Source: Actinophytocola sp035995025
GTDB taxonomy: Bacteria > Actinomycetota > Actinomycetes > Mycobacteriales > Pseudonocardiaceae
Reading direction: 5' to 3'
Assembly: GCA_035995025.1 (NCBI GenBank)
Contig: DASYKY010000114.1
Span: forward strand, 7,031-71,030
Length of the DNA stretch: 64,000 nucleotides
Every line of letters begins with the position of its first letter. The stretch's first letter is position 1. Made by a program: the position numbers and the translations under genes. Shown here in pieces: positions 47,120 through 54,611 of this stretch. A model generated the notes under the pieces. The model had not been told where the DNA came from. It searched no databases and saw only the letters and a list, made by a program, of their open reading frames with translations.

Positions 47120-48036
47120 TCCTTACGGTCACGCTGAACGCGGCGCTCGACGTCACCTACCGCGTGCCCGCGCTGGTGCCCGGCGCCACGCACCGCGCGT
47201 CGCCCGCCGGTGTGCGGGCCGGGGGCAAGGGCGTCAACGTGGCCAGGGTGCTGCACGCGCTCGGCCACGACCCGGTGGTCACCGGGTTCGCCGGCGGGGA
47301 CACCGGCCGGGCGATCCGTGCGGACCTGGCGGCGGCCGGCATCCGCGAGGCGTTCGTCGAGCCGGCCGCGGCGGCCCGCCGCACGGTTACCGTGGTGTCC
47401 GAACAGGACGGTGCGGCGACGGCGTTCAACGAGCCGGGCCCCCGGCTGTCCATCGAGGACTGGACGTGGTTCACCGACCGGTTCCACGAGCTGGCGTCCC
47501 GCGCGGACGTCGTCGTGCTGTCCGGCAGCCTGCCGCCCGGGCTGCCCGACCACGCGTACGCGCAGCTGCTCGGCGCGACCACGGCCCCGGCGATCCTGGA
47601 CACCTCCGGTCCGCCGCTGCTCGAGGGCGTCGCGGCCGGCCCGCGGGTGGTCAAGCCGAACGCCGACGAGGTGGCCGTCACCGGTCTCGCCGACCCACTC
47701 GGCGCGGCCCGGCGGCTGCGTGCGCGGGGCGCGGGCGCGGTCGTCGCCTCGTGCGGCGCGGACGGCCTGCTCGCGGTCACCGCCGACGGCTGCTGGCGCG
47801 CGGCCGCGCCGGAGCAGGTGGGTGGCAACCCGACCGGCGCGGGCGACGCGTGCGTGGCCGCGCTCGCCGCCGGGCTGGCCGCGGGCATGCCGTGGCCGGA
47901 GCTGCTCGCGGACGCGGCGGCGCTGGCCGCGGCGGCGGTCGCCTGCCCGCTGGCCGGCGACGTCGACCTGCCGACCTACCGGCGCCTGGCGCCGCTCGCC
48001 GAGGTGGAGGAGCTCGATGCTGACCCCGACCGCTGA
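47116..48036 (+). CDS. PfkB-family kinase, 1-phosphofructokinase/tagatose-6-phosphate kinase-like
   Basis: The 306-residue kinase starts MILTVTLNAALDVTY, the N-terminus of 1-phosphofructokinases and tagatose-6-phosphate kinases, with GGKGVNVARVLHALG, VVLSGSLPPGLP, VKPNADE and the catalytic GNPTGAGDACVAAL. Its product would be a ketohexose bisphosphate for the aldolase encoded next. It overlaps the ROK gene by 4 bases (GTGA) and the aldolase by 20. No PTS gene is nearby, so a substrate phosphorylated by PTS is less likely. Confidence 0.92.
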   Translation: MILTVTLNAALDVTYRVPALVPGATHRASPAGVRAGGKGVNVARVLHALGHDPVVTGFAGGDTGRAIRADLAAAGIREAFVEPAAAARRTVTVVSEQDGAATAFNEPGPRLSIEDWTWFTDRFHELASRADVVVLSGSLPPGLPDHAYAQLLGATTAPAILDTSGPPLLEGVAAGPRVVKPNADEVAVTGLADPLGAARRLRARGAGAVVASCGADGLLAVTADGCWRAAAPEQVGGNPTGAGDACVAALAAGLAAGMPWPELLADAAALAAAAVACPLAGDVDLPTYRRLAPLAEVEELDADPDR

Positions 48037-48847
48037 GATCGTCGGCGCGGCCGCGGCGGCCGGCCGCGGGGTCGGCGCGTTCAACGTCATCCAGCTGGAG
48101 CACGCCGAGGCGCTGGTCGCCGGCGCGGCGGCCGCGGGCGCGCCGGTGGTGCTGCAGATCAGCGAGAACGCCGTGCGCTACCACGGTTGTCTCGAACCGC
48201 TGGCGCTCGCCACGCTGGCCGTCGCACGGGCGTCGACCGCGCCGGTCGCGGTGCACCTCGACCACGCCACGGACGTGGCGCTCGTGCACGAGGCGGTGCG
48301 GCTCGGGTTCGGCTCGGTCATGTACGACGCGTCCACGATGTCCTATGCGGACAACGCGGCGTCCACATCGGACGTTGTGGCGCACTGCCACTCCCGCGGC
48401 GTGTACGTCGAGGCGGAGCTGGGCGAGGTGGGTGGCAAGGACGGCGTGCACGCGCCGGGGGTGCGCACCGACCCGGACGAGGCCCGCGAGTACGTGGCGG
48501 CGACGGGCATCGACGCGCTGGCCGTCGCGGTGGGCACCTCGCACGCGATGCTCACCCGTGAGGCCTCCGTCGACCTGGACCTGATCGCCCGCCTGCACGC
48601 GGCGGTGCCGGTCCCGCTGGTGCTGCACGGGTCCTCGGGCGTGCCGGACGCGGACCTGACCCGCGCGGTGCGGGCCGGCATGACGAAGGTCAACATCGCG
48701 ACACAGCTGAACAAGACGTTCACCGCCGCGGTGCGCGCATACCTGGCCGAGCACCCGGACGTCGTGGACACCCGCAAGTACCTGACCGCAGCCCGGTCGG
48801 CGGTGGCGGCCGAGGTCACCCGCCTGCTCGGAATCCTCGGCGCCTGA
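48017..48847 (+). CDS. Class II fructose/tagatose-bisphosphate aldolase
   Basis: This 276-residue zinc aldolase contains GAFNVIQLEHAEALV, the metal-binding VHLDHATD, VEAELGEVGGKDG, and LHGSSGVPD with the second-metal/phosphate loops. Size and the GGKDG loop favour the KbaY/GatY (tagatose) and related group over the longer yeast-type enzymes. Within the ROK-PfkB operon it would yield triose phosphates. The start ATG lies inside the PfkB gene, indicating tight coupling. No isomerase, deacetylase or transporter for the sugar lies in the window. Confidence 0.93.
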   Translation: MLTPTAEIVGAAAAAGRGVGAFNVIQLEHAEALVAGAAAAGAPVVLQISENAVRYHGCLEPLALATLAVARASTAPVAVHLDHATDVALVHEAVRLGFGSVMYDASTMSYADNAASTSDVVAHCHSRGVYVEAELGEVGGKDGVHAPGVRTDPDEAREYVAATGIDALAVAVGTSHAMLTREASVDLDLIARLHAAVPVPLVLHGSSGVPDADLTRAVRAGMTKVNIATQLNKTFTAAVRAYLAEHPDVVDTRKYLTAARSAVAAEVTRLLGILGA

Positions 48848-48934
48848 CAGGCCCCCGTCACGATCGCAGGAGCAGCGAACCAAACGCGCCATTCGCGGCC
48901 GGAAGTTGTCCACAGGCCACCACGAACGGCTTTG

Positions 48935-49112
48935 ACCAGGCCATATCCCGGTAGACTGGTCCAGAGGGGTGCCCCCGGAGAGGGTGGGGGCCGCCATCCA
49001 CGGGGCCGGATTCTTCGTGGTGCCGGATTCCTCACGGCGGGAGCCGATCACCAGCGTCACCCGGAATTCCTGTCTGGCCAGGCACAACACGGTCGCCGAG
49101 CCGGTCACGTGA
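48935..49112 (+). other. Promoter, hairpin and 42-codon frame of uncertain nature
   Basis: In the gap after the aldolase gene, TAGACT (about 48952-48957) sits behind a CTTTGA/TTTGAC-like -35, followed by a strong stem GCCCCC/GGGGGC (48971-48991). GTG at 48984, inside the stem, opens 42 codons to a TGA at 49112 (GAAIHGAGFFVVPDSSRREP...). GGAG is adjacent to that GTG but is sequestered in the hairpin loop. It could be a regulated small protein, a small RNA, or gene debris; I recognise no family or riboswitch. The frame converges on the reductase gene at 49123. Confidence 0.35.
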
Positions 49113-49122
49113 CCCGGCTACT

Positions 49123-49686
49123 TCACCGTCGCGTCTCGTACCGGGTCAAGATCACGTCGCCGGCAAACGTCCGCGTCTCAACCAGGCTCAGGTTCACCCA
49201 GCCGTCCAGCGCCGTGAAGAACGGCGTGCCGCCGCCCACCAGGACCGGGTGCGTGACCACCAGGTACTCGTCGATCAGCCCGGCGCGCATGGCCGACCCG
49301 GCCAGCGTCGCGCCGCCGATGTCCATCGGCCCGCCGTCCTCAGCCTTGAGCCGGGAGATCTCGGCGACCGCGTCACCGGTGACCAGACGGGTGTTCCAGT
49401 CGACCTTGTCGACCGTCGTGGAGAACACCACCTTCGGCACGTCCCGCCAGCGGCGCGCGAACTCGATCTCCGCCGGGGTGGCGTTGGGCTGCTGGTCGCC
49501 GGTCGGCCAGTAGGAGCTCATCGTGTCCCACAGCCTGCGCCCGTACAGCGACAGACTGCTCGCCAGCACCTGGTCGGACCACCACTGGAACAGCTCGTCG
49601 CTCGGCTCGCTCCAGCCGATGTCGTCCCCGGGCGCGGCGATGTAGCCGTCCAGGGTCACGTTCATGCCGTAGGTCAGTTTCCGCAT
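49123..49686 (-). CDS. RibD C-terminal/dihydrofolate reductase-like protein
   Basis: The 187-residue protein begins MRKLTYGMNVTLDGYIA and has YGRRLWDTM, VVFSTTVDKVDWNTRLV and GGATLAGSAMRAGLIDEY, the pattern of the RibD C-terminal/DHFR-like family. These stand-alone members bind NADPH but their substrates are mostly unknown; they are not the essential FolA. The ATG is set by GGGAGG in the upstream region. It is divergent from the ArsR/SRPBCC pair. Confidence 0.92.
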   Translation of the reverse strand: MRKLTYGMNVTLDGYIAAPGDDIGWSEPSDELFQWWSDQVLASSLSLYGRRLWDTMSSYWPTGDQQPNATPAEIEFARRWRDVPKVVFSTTVDKVDWNTRLVTGDAVAEISRLKAEDGGPMDIGGATLAGSAMRAGLIDEYLVVTHPVLVGGGTPFFTALDGWVNLSLVETRTFAGDVILTRYETRR

Positions 49687-49790
49687 GGCGCCAGCCTCCC
49701 GCGAGTCGGTCTCGGGCGTATAGACCGGCGTGGCGCGGGAAACTCATCGGTGCGCGCGCCGGCGGACTGGCGCGCATATGCCATTCCAGC

Positions 49791-49796
49791 TATATT
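49791..49796 (+). promoter_or_regulatory. -10 hexamer TATATT of the ArsR-SRPBCC operon
   Basis: TATATT lies 6 bases before the ArsR ATG at 49803, in a locally AT-rich patch, and no ribosome-binding site is present, suggesting a leaderless transcript. Confidence 0.5.
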
Positions 49797-49802
49797 GACG
49801 GC

Positions 49803-50111
49803 ATGGCATCTACATTCGAGGTGCTGGCCGAGCCCCGTCGGCGGGAGATCCTCGATCTCCTGCGCGCCGGCGAGCGGCCGGTCGGCGACCTGGTCGAGCG
49901 GCTGGCGCTGACGCAGCCGACGGTGTCCAAGCACCTGCGGATCCTGCGCGGCGCCGGGCTGGTCGAGGTGCGGCAGGACGCGCAACGCCGGCTGTACCGG
50001 CTGCGGCTGGCGCCGCTCGCCGAGATCGACGCCTGGCTGGCACCGTACCGTCGCATGTGGACGGACAGTTTGGATGCCCTGGAACGACGCCTGGACGAGA
50101 TGGAGGACTGA
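49803..50111 (+). CDS. ArsR-family winged-helix regulator
   Basis: This 102-residue regulator starts MASTFEVLAEPRRREILDLLRAGERPVGDLVERLALTQPTVSKHLRILRGAGLV, the classic ArsR N-terminus, with no cysteine-rich metal site. ArsR proteins of this subgroup usually form an operon with SRPBCC (AHSA1-like) proteins, as here (6-base gap), and are thought to control it rather than respond to arsenic. Effector unknown. Confidence 0.93.
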   Translation: MASTFEVLAEPRRREILDLLRAGERPVGDLVERLALTQPTVSKHLRILRGAGLVEVRQDAQRRLYRLRLAPLAEIDAWLAPYRRMWTDSLDALERRLDEMED

Positions 50112-50117
50112 TTCGCC

Positions 50118-51062
50118 GTGACAGACCGTGCGACCCTGCGGACGATCGACGGGCAGCCGGTGCTGCGCTTCGAGCGACGGCTGCGCCACGCCCCCGCCAA
50201 GGTGTGGCGGGCGGTCAGCGAGCCGGCCGAGATGTCCCACTGGTTCCCCGCGACGGTCGAGGCCGAGCTGCGCCCCGGCGCGCCCATGCGGTTCACGTTC
50301 CCCGAGGAGGCGGTCGTGGACGGCGCGTGGGACGGCGAGGTCCTCGAGGTCGACCCGCCGAAGGTCTACGCGTTCCGGTGGAACGCCGACGTGCTGCGCA
50401 TCGAGCTGATCCCCGACGGTGACGGCTGCCTGCTGGTGTTCACCCAGACCCTCAGCGGCGGCCCGGTCGGCAGGCTCGGCGCGGGGCGGACCGCGGCGGG
50501 CTGGGACCAGTGCCTCGACAGTCTCGTGGGGCAGCTCGACGGCGGCCCGGTCGCCGAGCGCACCGACTGGCTGACGCCGATGTCGGACTACATCGCGGAG
50601 TTCGGCCTCGACGAGGGCACCGCCGAGCCGGCCGGCGACGGCTGGGAGCTGCGCTTCGCCCGCGACCTCGTGTGGAAGCCGCCCGCCGACGTGTGGGCGC
50701 TGATCGTCGAGGACGCGACGCCCGAGCCCGGCGGCGAGCCACCGCTGCGCGCCACCAACGGGTACGTGCCGGCCGGCCGGCTCACCGAGGTCGACGCGAC
50801 GCGCGTGCTCGAGTACGAGTGGCTGCACGACGGCACGCCCGCCGGCCGGGTCCGGTGGACGATCGTGTCCGACGAGAAGCTGGGCGTGCGCGTCGAGCTG
50901 ACCCAGACCGTGCCGGCCCGGCTGGCGGACGTGCGGGCGACCGCGATGGGCGCGTGGCACGTGCAGCTGGAGCTGTTCTTCGCCGCCGTGCACGGCGCGG
51001 TCCGCCCGTGGCCGGAGGGCCGCGCCGAGGAGCTGGCGAAGGAGTACGCGAACCGGTTCTAG
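50118..51062 (+). CDS. Tandem SRPBCC (AHSA1-like) domain protein
   Basis: The 314-residue protein has two START/SRPBCC modules: residues about 14-140 (FERRLRHAPAKVWRAVSEPAEMSHWFPATVEAEL, DGAWDGEVLEVDPPKVYAFRW, GWDQCLDSL) and about 175-310 (RDLVWKPPADVWALIVE, AGRVRWTIVSDE, MGAWHVQLELFFAAV). The fold makes a deep hydrophobic cavity; ligands are unknown. It is co-transcribed with the ArsR gene. GTG at 50118 is the likely start, and its 3' end overlaps the convergent aminotransferase by four bases. Confidence 0.9.
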   Translation: MTDRATLRTIDGQPVLRFERRLRHAPAKVWRAVSEPAEMSHWFPATVEAELRPGAPMRFTFPEEAVVDGAWDGEVLEVDPPKVYAFRWNADVLRIELIPDGDGCLLVFTQTLSGGPVGRLGAGRTAAGWDQCLDSLVGQLDGGPVAERTDWLTPMSDYIAEFGLDEGTAEPAGDGWELRFARDLVWKPPADVWALIVEDATPEPGGEPPLRATNGYVPAGRLTEVDATRVLEYEWLHDGTPAGRVRWTIVSDEKLGVRVELTQTVPARLADVRATAMGAWHVQLELFFAAVHGAVRPWPEGRAEELAKEYANRF

Positions 51063-52306
51063 ACGGCGGCGATCGCCTCCCGCCACAGGGCCAGGCCCTC
51101 GTCGACCTGGTCGGCGGTGACCACCAGCGGCGGGATCATCCGGACCACGTTGCCGGCCGCGCCGCAGGTGAGCAGCAGCAGCCCGGCGGCCGCCGCGGCC
51201 TGCTGCACGCGGGCTGCGGTGGCCGGGTCGGGCTCGCCGTCCCGGTCCACGAACTCGTTGCCCAGCATGAGGCCCAGGCCGCGGACGTCGCCGATGGCCG
51301 GCACGTCCGCGGCCACCTTCGCGAGGCCCTCGCGCAGCCGCGCGCCCATCTTGTCCGCGTTCTCCACGAGTCCCTCGGACTGGACGACGTCCAGCGTCGC
51401 GAGCGCGGCCGCGCACGCCACCGCGTTGCCGCCGTAGGTGCCGCCCTGCGAACCCGGCCATGCCTTGGCCATCAGGTCGCGCGGCGCGGCGATCGCGGAC
51501 AGCGGGAAGCCGCTCGCCAGGCCCTTCGCCGTGATCACCACGTCCGGGCGGACGTCGAAGTGCTGGTGGCCCCAGAACTTCCCGGTGCGCCCGAAGCCGG
51601 TCTGCACCTCGTCGACCACGAGCAGGATCCCGTGCCGGTCGGCGCGCTCGCGCAGGCCGGCCAGGAACTCGGTGTTCGCCGGCACGTACCCGCCCTCGCC
51701 GAGCACCGGCTCGACGAAGAACGCGGCGGTCTCCGCGGGCGCGGAGATCGTGGCCAGCACGTAGTCCAGCTCGCGCAGTGCGAACCGGGTCGCCTCCTGC
51801 TCCGACCAGCCGTAGCGGTACGCGGTCGGGAACGGCGCCACCGTGACGCCGCCCATCAGCGGCGCGAACCCGGCGCGGAACTTGGTGGCCGACGTCGTCA
51901 TCGACGCGGCGCCGATCGTGCGGCCGTGGAAGGAGCCGTGGAAGACCACGACGTTGGCCCGGCCGGTCGCGTGCCGCGACAGCCGCAGCGCCGCCTCGAC
52001 GGCCTCGCTTCCGGAGTTGACGTAGAACAGCGAGTCGAGCCCCTCGGGCAGCACCGAGCCGAGCCGCTCGGACAGCGTCAGCAGCGGGCGGTGCATGACC
52101 GTCGTGTACTGGCCGTGGATGAGCTTCGCGGCCTGCTCCTGGACGGCCTTCACGACCTTCGGATGGCAGTGGCCGGTACTGGTCACCCCGATGCCGGCGG
52201 TGAAGTCGAGATAGCGGCGCCCGTCCTCGCCGTAGAGGTACACGCCTTCGCCGCGTTCGGCGACCACCGGCGTCGCCTGCTTGAGAACCGGGGACAGCTC
52301 AGCCAT
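51059..52306 (-). CDS. Class III aminotransferase (GABA/ornithine type)
   Basis: The 415-residue PLP enzyme contains VNSGSEAVEAALRLSRHATGR (cofactor phosphate loop), FHGSFHGRTIGAASMTTS, VDEVQTGFGRTGKFW and the PLP lysine in VITAKGLASGFPLSA. It belongs to the omega-aminotransferase group that includes 4-aminobutyrate, acetylornithine and beta-alanine transaminases; the exact donor is not resolved. ATG at 52306 follows GAGGAG by 5 bases. A 16-bp palindrome just upstream suggests GntR control. No succinate-semialdehyde dehydrogenase is adjacent. Confidence 0.92.
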   Translation of the reverse strand: MAELSPVLKQATPVVAERGEGVYLYGEDGRRYLDFTAGIGVTSTGHCHPKVVKAVQEQAAKLIHGQYTTVMHRPLLTLSERLGSVLPEGLDSLFYVNSGSEAVEAALRLSRHATGRANVVVFHGSFHGRTIGAASMTTSATKFRAGFAPLMGGVTVAPFPTAYRYGWSEQEATRFALRELDYVLATISAPAETAAFFVEPVLGEGGYVPANTEFLAGLRERADRHGILLVVDEVQTGFGRTGKFWGHQHFDVRPDVVITAKGLASGFPLSAIAAPRDLMAKAWPGSQGGTYGGNAVACAAALATLDVVQSEGLVENADKMGARLREGLAKVAADVPAIGDVRGLGLMLGNEFVDRDGEPDPATAARVQQAAAAAGLLLLTCGAAGNVVRMIPPLVVTADQVDEGLALWREAIAAV

Positions 52307-52322
52307 CAGCACTCCTCGTCTG

Positions 52323-52338
52323 GGATTGTCGACAATCC
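52323..52338. promoter_or_regulatory. GntR-type palindrome upstream of the aminotransferase
   Basis: GGATTGTCGACAATCC is a perfect 16-bp palindrome 17 bases before the aminotransferase ATG. ATTGTCGACAAT resembles sites of FCD-type GntR regulators in actinobacteria. No GntR gene other than the MocR protein is in the window, so its regulator must act from elsewhere. Confidence 0.65.
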
Positions 52339-52354
52339 TACGGTCGAGCCTAGG

Positions 52355-52987
52355 CTAGTGACCTCGGGCGATCCACTCCTCGAGATGCGGGGCCTCCGCG
52401 CCGATCATCGTGTCGTCGCCGTGACCGGTGTGCACCACGGTCTCCGCGGGCAGCGTGAGCAGCCGGTCGCGGATCGAGCCGACGATCGTGCCGAAGTCCG
52501 AGTACGACCGGCCGGTGGCGCCGGGGCCGCCCTGGAACAGCGTGTCGCCGGTGAACACCACGCCCAGCTCGGGCACGTGGAAGCACACCGCGCCGGGCGC
52601 GTGGCCCGGCGTGTGCAGCACCCGCACGTCCACGCCGGCCACCTGCAGCGTGTCGCCGTCGGCGAGCTCGGCGGTGGGCCGGACGTCGGTGTGGGCGAGC
52701 TGCCAGAGCACGTCGTCGGCCGGGTGCAGCAGGATGGGCGCGCCGACCTTGACCGACAGCGCGGGCGCGGCGCCGACGTGGTCGTCGTGGCCGTGCGTGC
52801 AGGCGATCGCCACGACCTCGCGGCCGTTCGCGGCCGCGGCGATGGCGGCCGCGTCGTGGGCGGCGTCGATGATCAGGACCTGCTCGTCGTCGCCGAGCAG
52901 CCAGACGTTGTTGTCGACGTCCCAGCTGCCGCCGTCGAGGTTGAAGGTGCCGGAGGTGACGACCTTCTCCACCCGCGGGCCTGCCAT
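52355..52987 (-). CDS. MBL-fold metallo-hydrolase linked to formaldehyde detoxification
   Basis: The 210-residue metallo-beta-lactamase-fold protein has CTHGHDDHVGAAP (HxHxDH), HTPGHAPGAVCF and FTGDTLFQGG, matching glyoxalase II-like thioesterases. It directly follows the mycothiol-dependent formaldehyde dehydrogenase (TGATG overlap), as in M. tuberculosis Rv2259-Rv2260. A plausible role is hydrolysis of S-formylmycothiol or another mycothiol thioester; this is inference from context. Confidence 0.9.
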   Translation of the reverse strand: MAGPRVEKVVTSGTFNLDGGSWDVDNNVWLLGDDEQVLIIDAAHDAAAIAAAANGREVVAIACTHGHDDHVGAAPALSVKVGAPILLHPADDVLWQLAHTDVRPTAELADGDTLQVAGVDVRVLHTPGHAPGAVCFHVPELGVVFTGDTLFQGGPGATGRSYSDFGTIVGSIRDRLLTLPAETVVHTGHGDDTMIGAEAPHLEEWIARGH

Positions 52988-54072
52988 CAGAAGACCACCA
53001 CCGAGCGCAGTACGTCGCCGTGGTGCATCTTGGTGAACGCGTCCTCGACCTGGTCGAGCGCGATGGTCTCGGTGACGAACGCGTCGAGGTCGAGGCGGCC
53101 CTGCCGGTAGAGGTCGATCAGGTACGGGAAGTCGCGCGAGGGCAGGCAGTCGCCGTACCAGCTGGACTTGAGCGAACCGCCGCGCGAGAAGAAGTCGATC
53201 ATCGGCATCTCGAGTCGCATGTCCGGCGTCGGCACGCCGACGAGCACGACGGTGCCGGCGAGGTCGCGGGCGTAGAAGGCCTGCTTCCAGGTCTCCGGGC
53301 GGCCGACGGCCTCGATCACGACGTCCGCGCCGAACCCGCCGGTGAGCGCCTGCACGGCCTCGACGACGTCGGTGTCCTTGGCGTGGATCGTGTGCGTGGC
53401 GCCGAACTTCCTGGCCCGCTCGAGCTTCCGCTCGTCCAGGTCGACCGCGATGATCTTCGTGGCCCCGGCGATGGACGCCCCCGCGACGGCCGCGCTGCCG
53501 ACGCCGCCACAGCCGATGACCGCGACGCTGTCCCCGCGGGTGACCCCGCCGGTGTTCACCGCGGCACCGATCCCCGCCATGATCCCGCACCCGAGCAGCC
53601 CGGCCGCGGCGGGCGACGCCTCGGGATCGACCTTTGTGCACTGTCCACTGTGCACCAGCGTCTTCTCGGCGAACGCCCCGATGCCCAGCGCCGGGGAGAG
53701 CTTCGTGCCGTCGGTGAGCGTCATCGGCTGCGCGGCGTTGAACGTGGCGAAGCAGTACCAGGGCCGCCCCCGCAGGCAGGCACGGCAGGTGCCGCAGACG
53801 GCGCGCCAGTTGAGGATCACGTAGTCACCGGGCTCGAGGCCGGTGACCCCCTCCCCGACCGACTCGACGGTGCCGGCCGCCTCGTGCCCGAGGAGGAACG
53901 GGAACTCGTCGTTGATGCCGCCCTCGCGGTAGTGCAGGTCGGTATGGCAGACGCCGCAGGCCTGGACCTTGACCACCGCCTCGCCCGGGCCGGGGTCCGG
54001 CACGACGATCGTCTCGATCTCCACGGGCGCGCCCTTCGACCTGGCGATGACGCCCCGAACCTCCTGAGCCAT
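52987..54072 (-). CDS. mscR: S-(hydroxymethyl)mycothiol dehydrogenase (MscR)
   Basis: This 361-residue zinc alcohol dehydrogenase has catalytic-zinc residues in CGVCHTDLHY and GHEAAGTVESVG, the structural zinc site CGTCRACLRGRPWYC with NAAQPMTLTDG, and the NAD loop IGCGGVGSAAVAGA. RGRPWYCFATFNAAQPMT is characteristic of mycothiol-dependent formaldehyde dehydrogenase, which oxidises S-hydroxymethylmycothiol and also reduces S-nitrosomycothiol. Length equals that of the known enzymes. It supports the actinobacterial assignment. The next gene is the MBL hydrolase. Confidence 0.95.
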   Translation of the reverse strand: MAQEVRGVIARSKGAPVEIETIVVPDPGPGEAVVKVQACGVCHTDLHYREGGINDEFPFLLGHEAAGTVESVGEGVTGLEPGDYVILNWRAVCGTCRACLRGRPWYCFATFNAAQPMTLTDGTKLSPALGIGAFAEKTLVHSGQCTKVDPEASPAAAGLLGCGIMAGIGAAVNTGGVTRGDSVAVIGCGGVGSAAVAGASIAGATKIIAVDLDERKLERARKFGATHTIHAKDTDVVEAVQALTGGFGADVVIEAVGRPETWKQAFYARDLAGTVVLVGVPTPDMRLEMPMIDFFSRGGSLKSSWYGDCLPSRDFPYLIDLYRQGRLDLDAFVTETIALDQVEDAFTKMHHGDVLRSVVVF

Positions 54073-54229
54073 GTGCCACTCGTCCTTCCGTCGGCGTGGT
54101 GCGCGCGGCGCACGGCAACACCCTAGGCCGTTCGGGTGGAGTGGATCAGCGGCACTTCCGGGCGTGTGCGACTCGCCGATAGGTTCATCGCGTCGGGGAC
54201 AAGTTTCCAACCAATTATGGAGGTAGTTA

Positions 54230-54565
54230 GTGAGAACGCGTCTTCGCAATGCCGTCGTGTTCCTGGCTCTGGCCGGGTCTCTCGGCGCGGGTGCCGGCAT
54301 CGCACAGGCCGAGGCCGGATCCGCCGCCGGTGGCGGCGCAGGTGCCGAGTGCACCACGGTGTGGCAGTACCAGGTCACCACCGACGGAGACATGACCGAC
54401 GCCGAGAGCGGCGGCTCGTTCGTGGGCTGGGCCATCCCCGGCGACACCTTCAACGTGCGGATCCAGGGCAACCCGCGCTACTACGGCGCCAACGCCGCCA
54501 ACGGCAAGTGGGGCTGGATCCTGGCGAGCAAGCTGGCCTACACGGGCAACACCTGGTGCGAGTAG
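54230..54565 (+). CDS. Small secreted protein with SH3-like core
   Basis: The 111-residue product has a signal peptide (RTRLRNAVVFLALAGSLGAG then AGIAQA, cut about residue 27), a Gly/Ala-rich spacer, and an exported domain of about 70 residues with two cysteines (ECTTVW and NTWCE) that probably form one disulfide. GDTFNVRIQGNPRYYG and WGWILASKL resemble SH3b-type secreted proteins of actinobacteria. Function unknown. GTG at 54230 follows GGAGG by 6 bases. A strong terminator follows, so it is monocistronic. Confidence 0.8.
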   Translation: MRTRLRNAVVFLALAGSLGAGAGIAQAEAGSAAGGGAGAECTTVWQYQVTTDGDMTDAESGGSFVGWAIPGDTFNVRIQGNPRYYGANAANGKWGWILASKLAYTGNTWCE

Positions 54566-54573
54566 TCCGGTCC

Positions 54574-54601
54574 GGTGCCCTCCGCGCACGCGGAGGGCAC
54601 C
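54574..54601. terminator. Strong stem-loop between convergent genes
   Basis: GGTGCCCTCCGC pairs perfectly with GCGGAGGGCACC around a GCAC loop, a 12-bp GC-rich stem 8 bases after the small secreted protein's stop and 10 bases beyond the fbiC stop. There is no U-tract on either side. It probably terminates both transcripts. Confidence 0.75.
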
Positions 54602-54611
54602 ACTCCGGCCA

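Noticed and set aside
48935..49050. A known riboswitch class in the gap after the aldolase gene
   Set aside because: I could not match the stem and flanks to any riboswitch consensus I know, and no downstream gene on that strand would be controlled.
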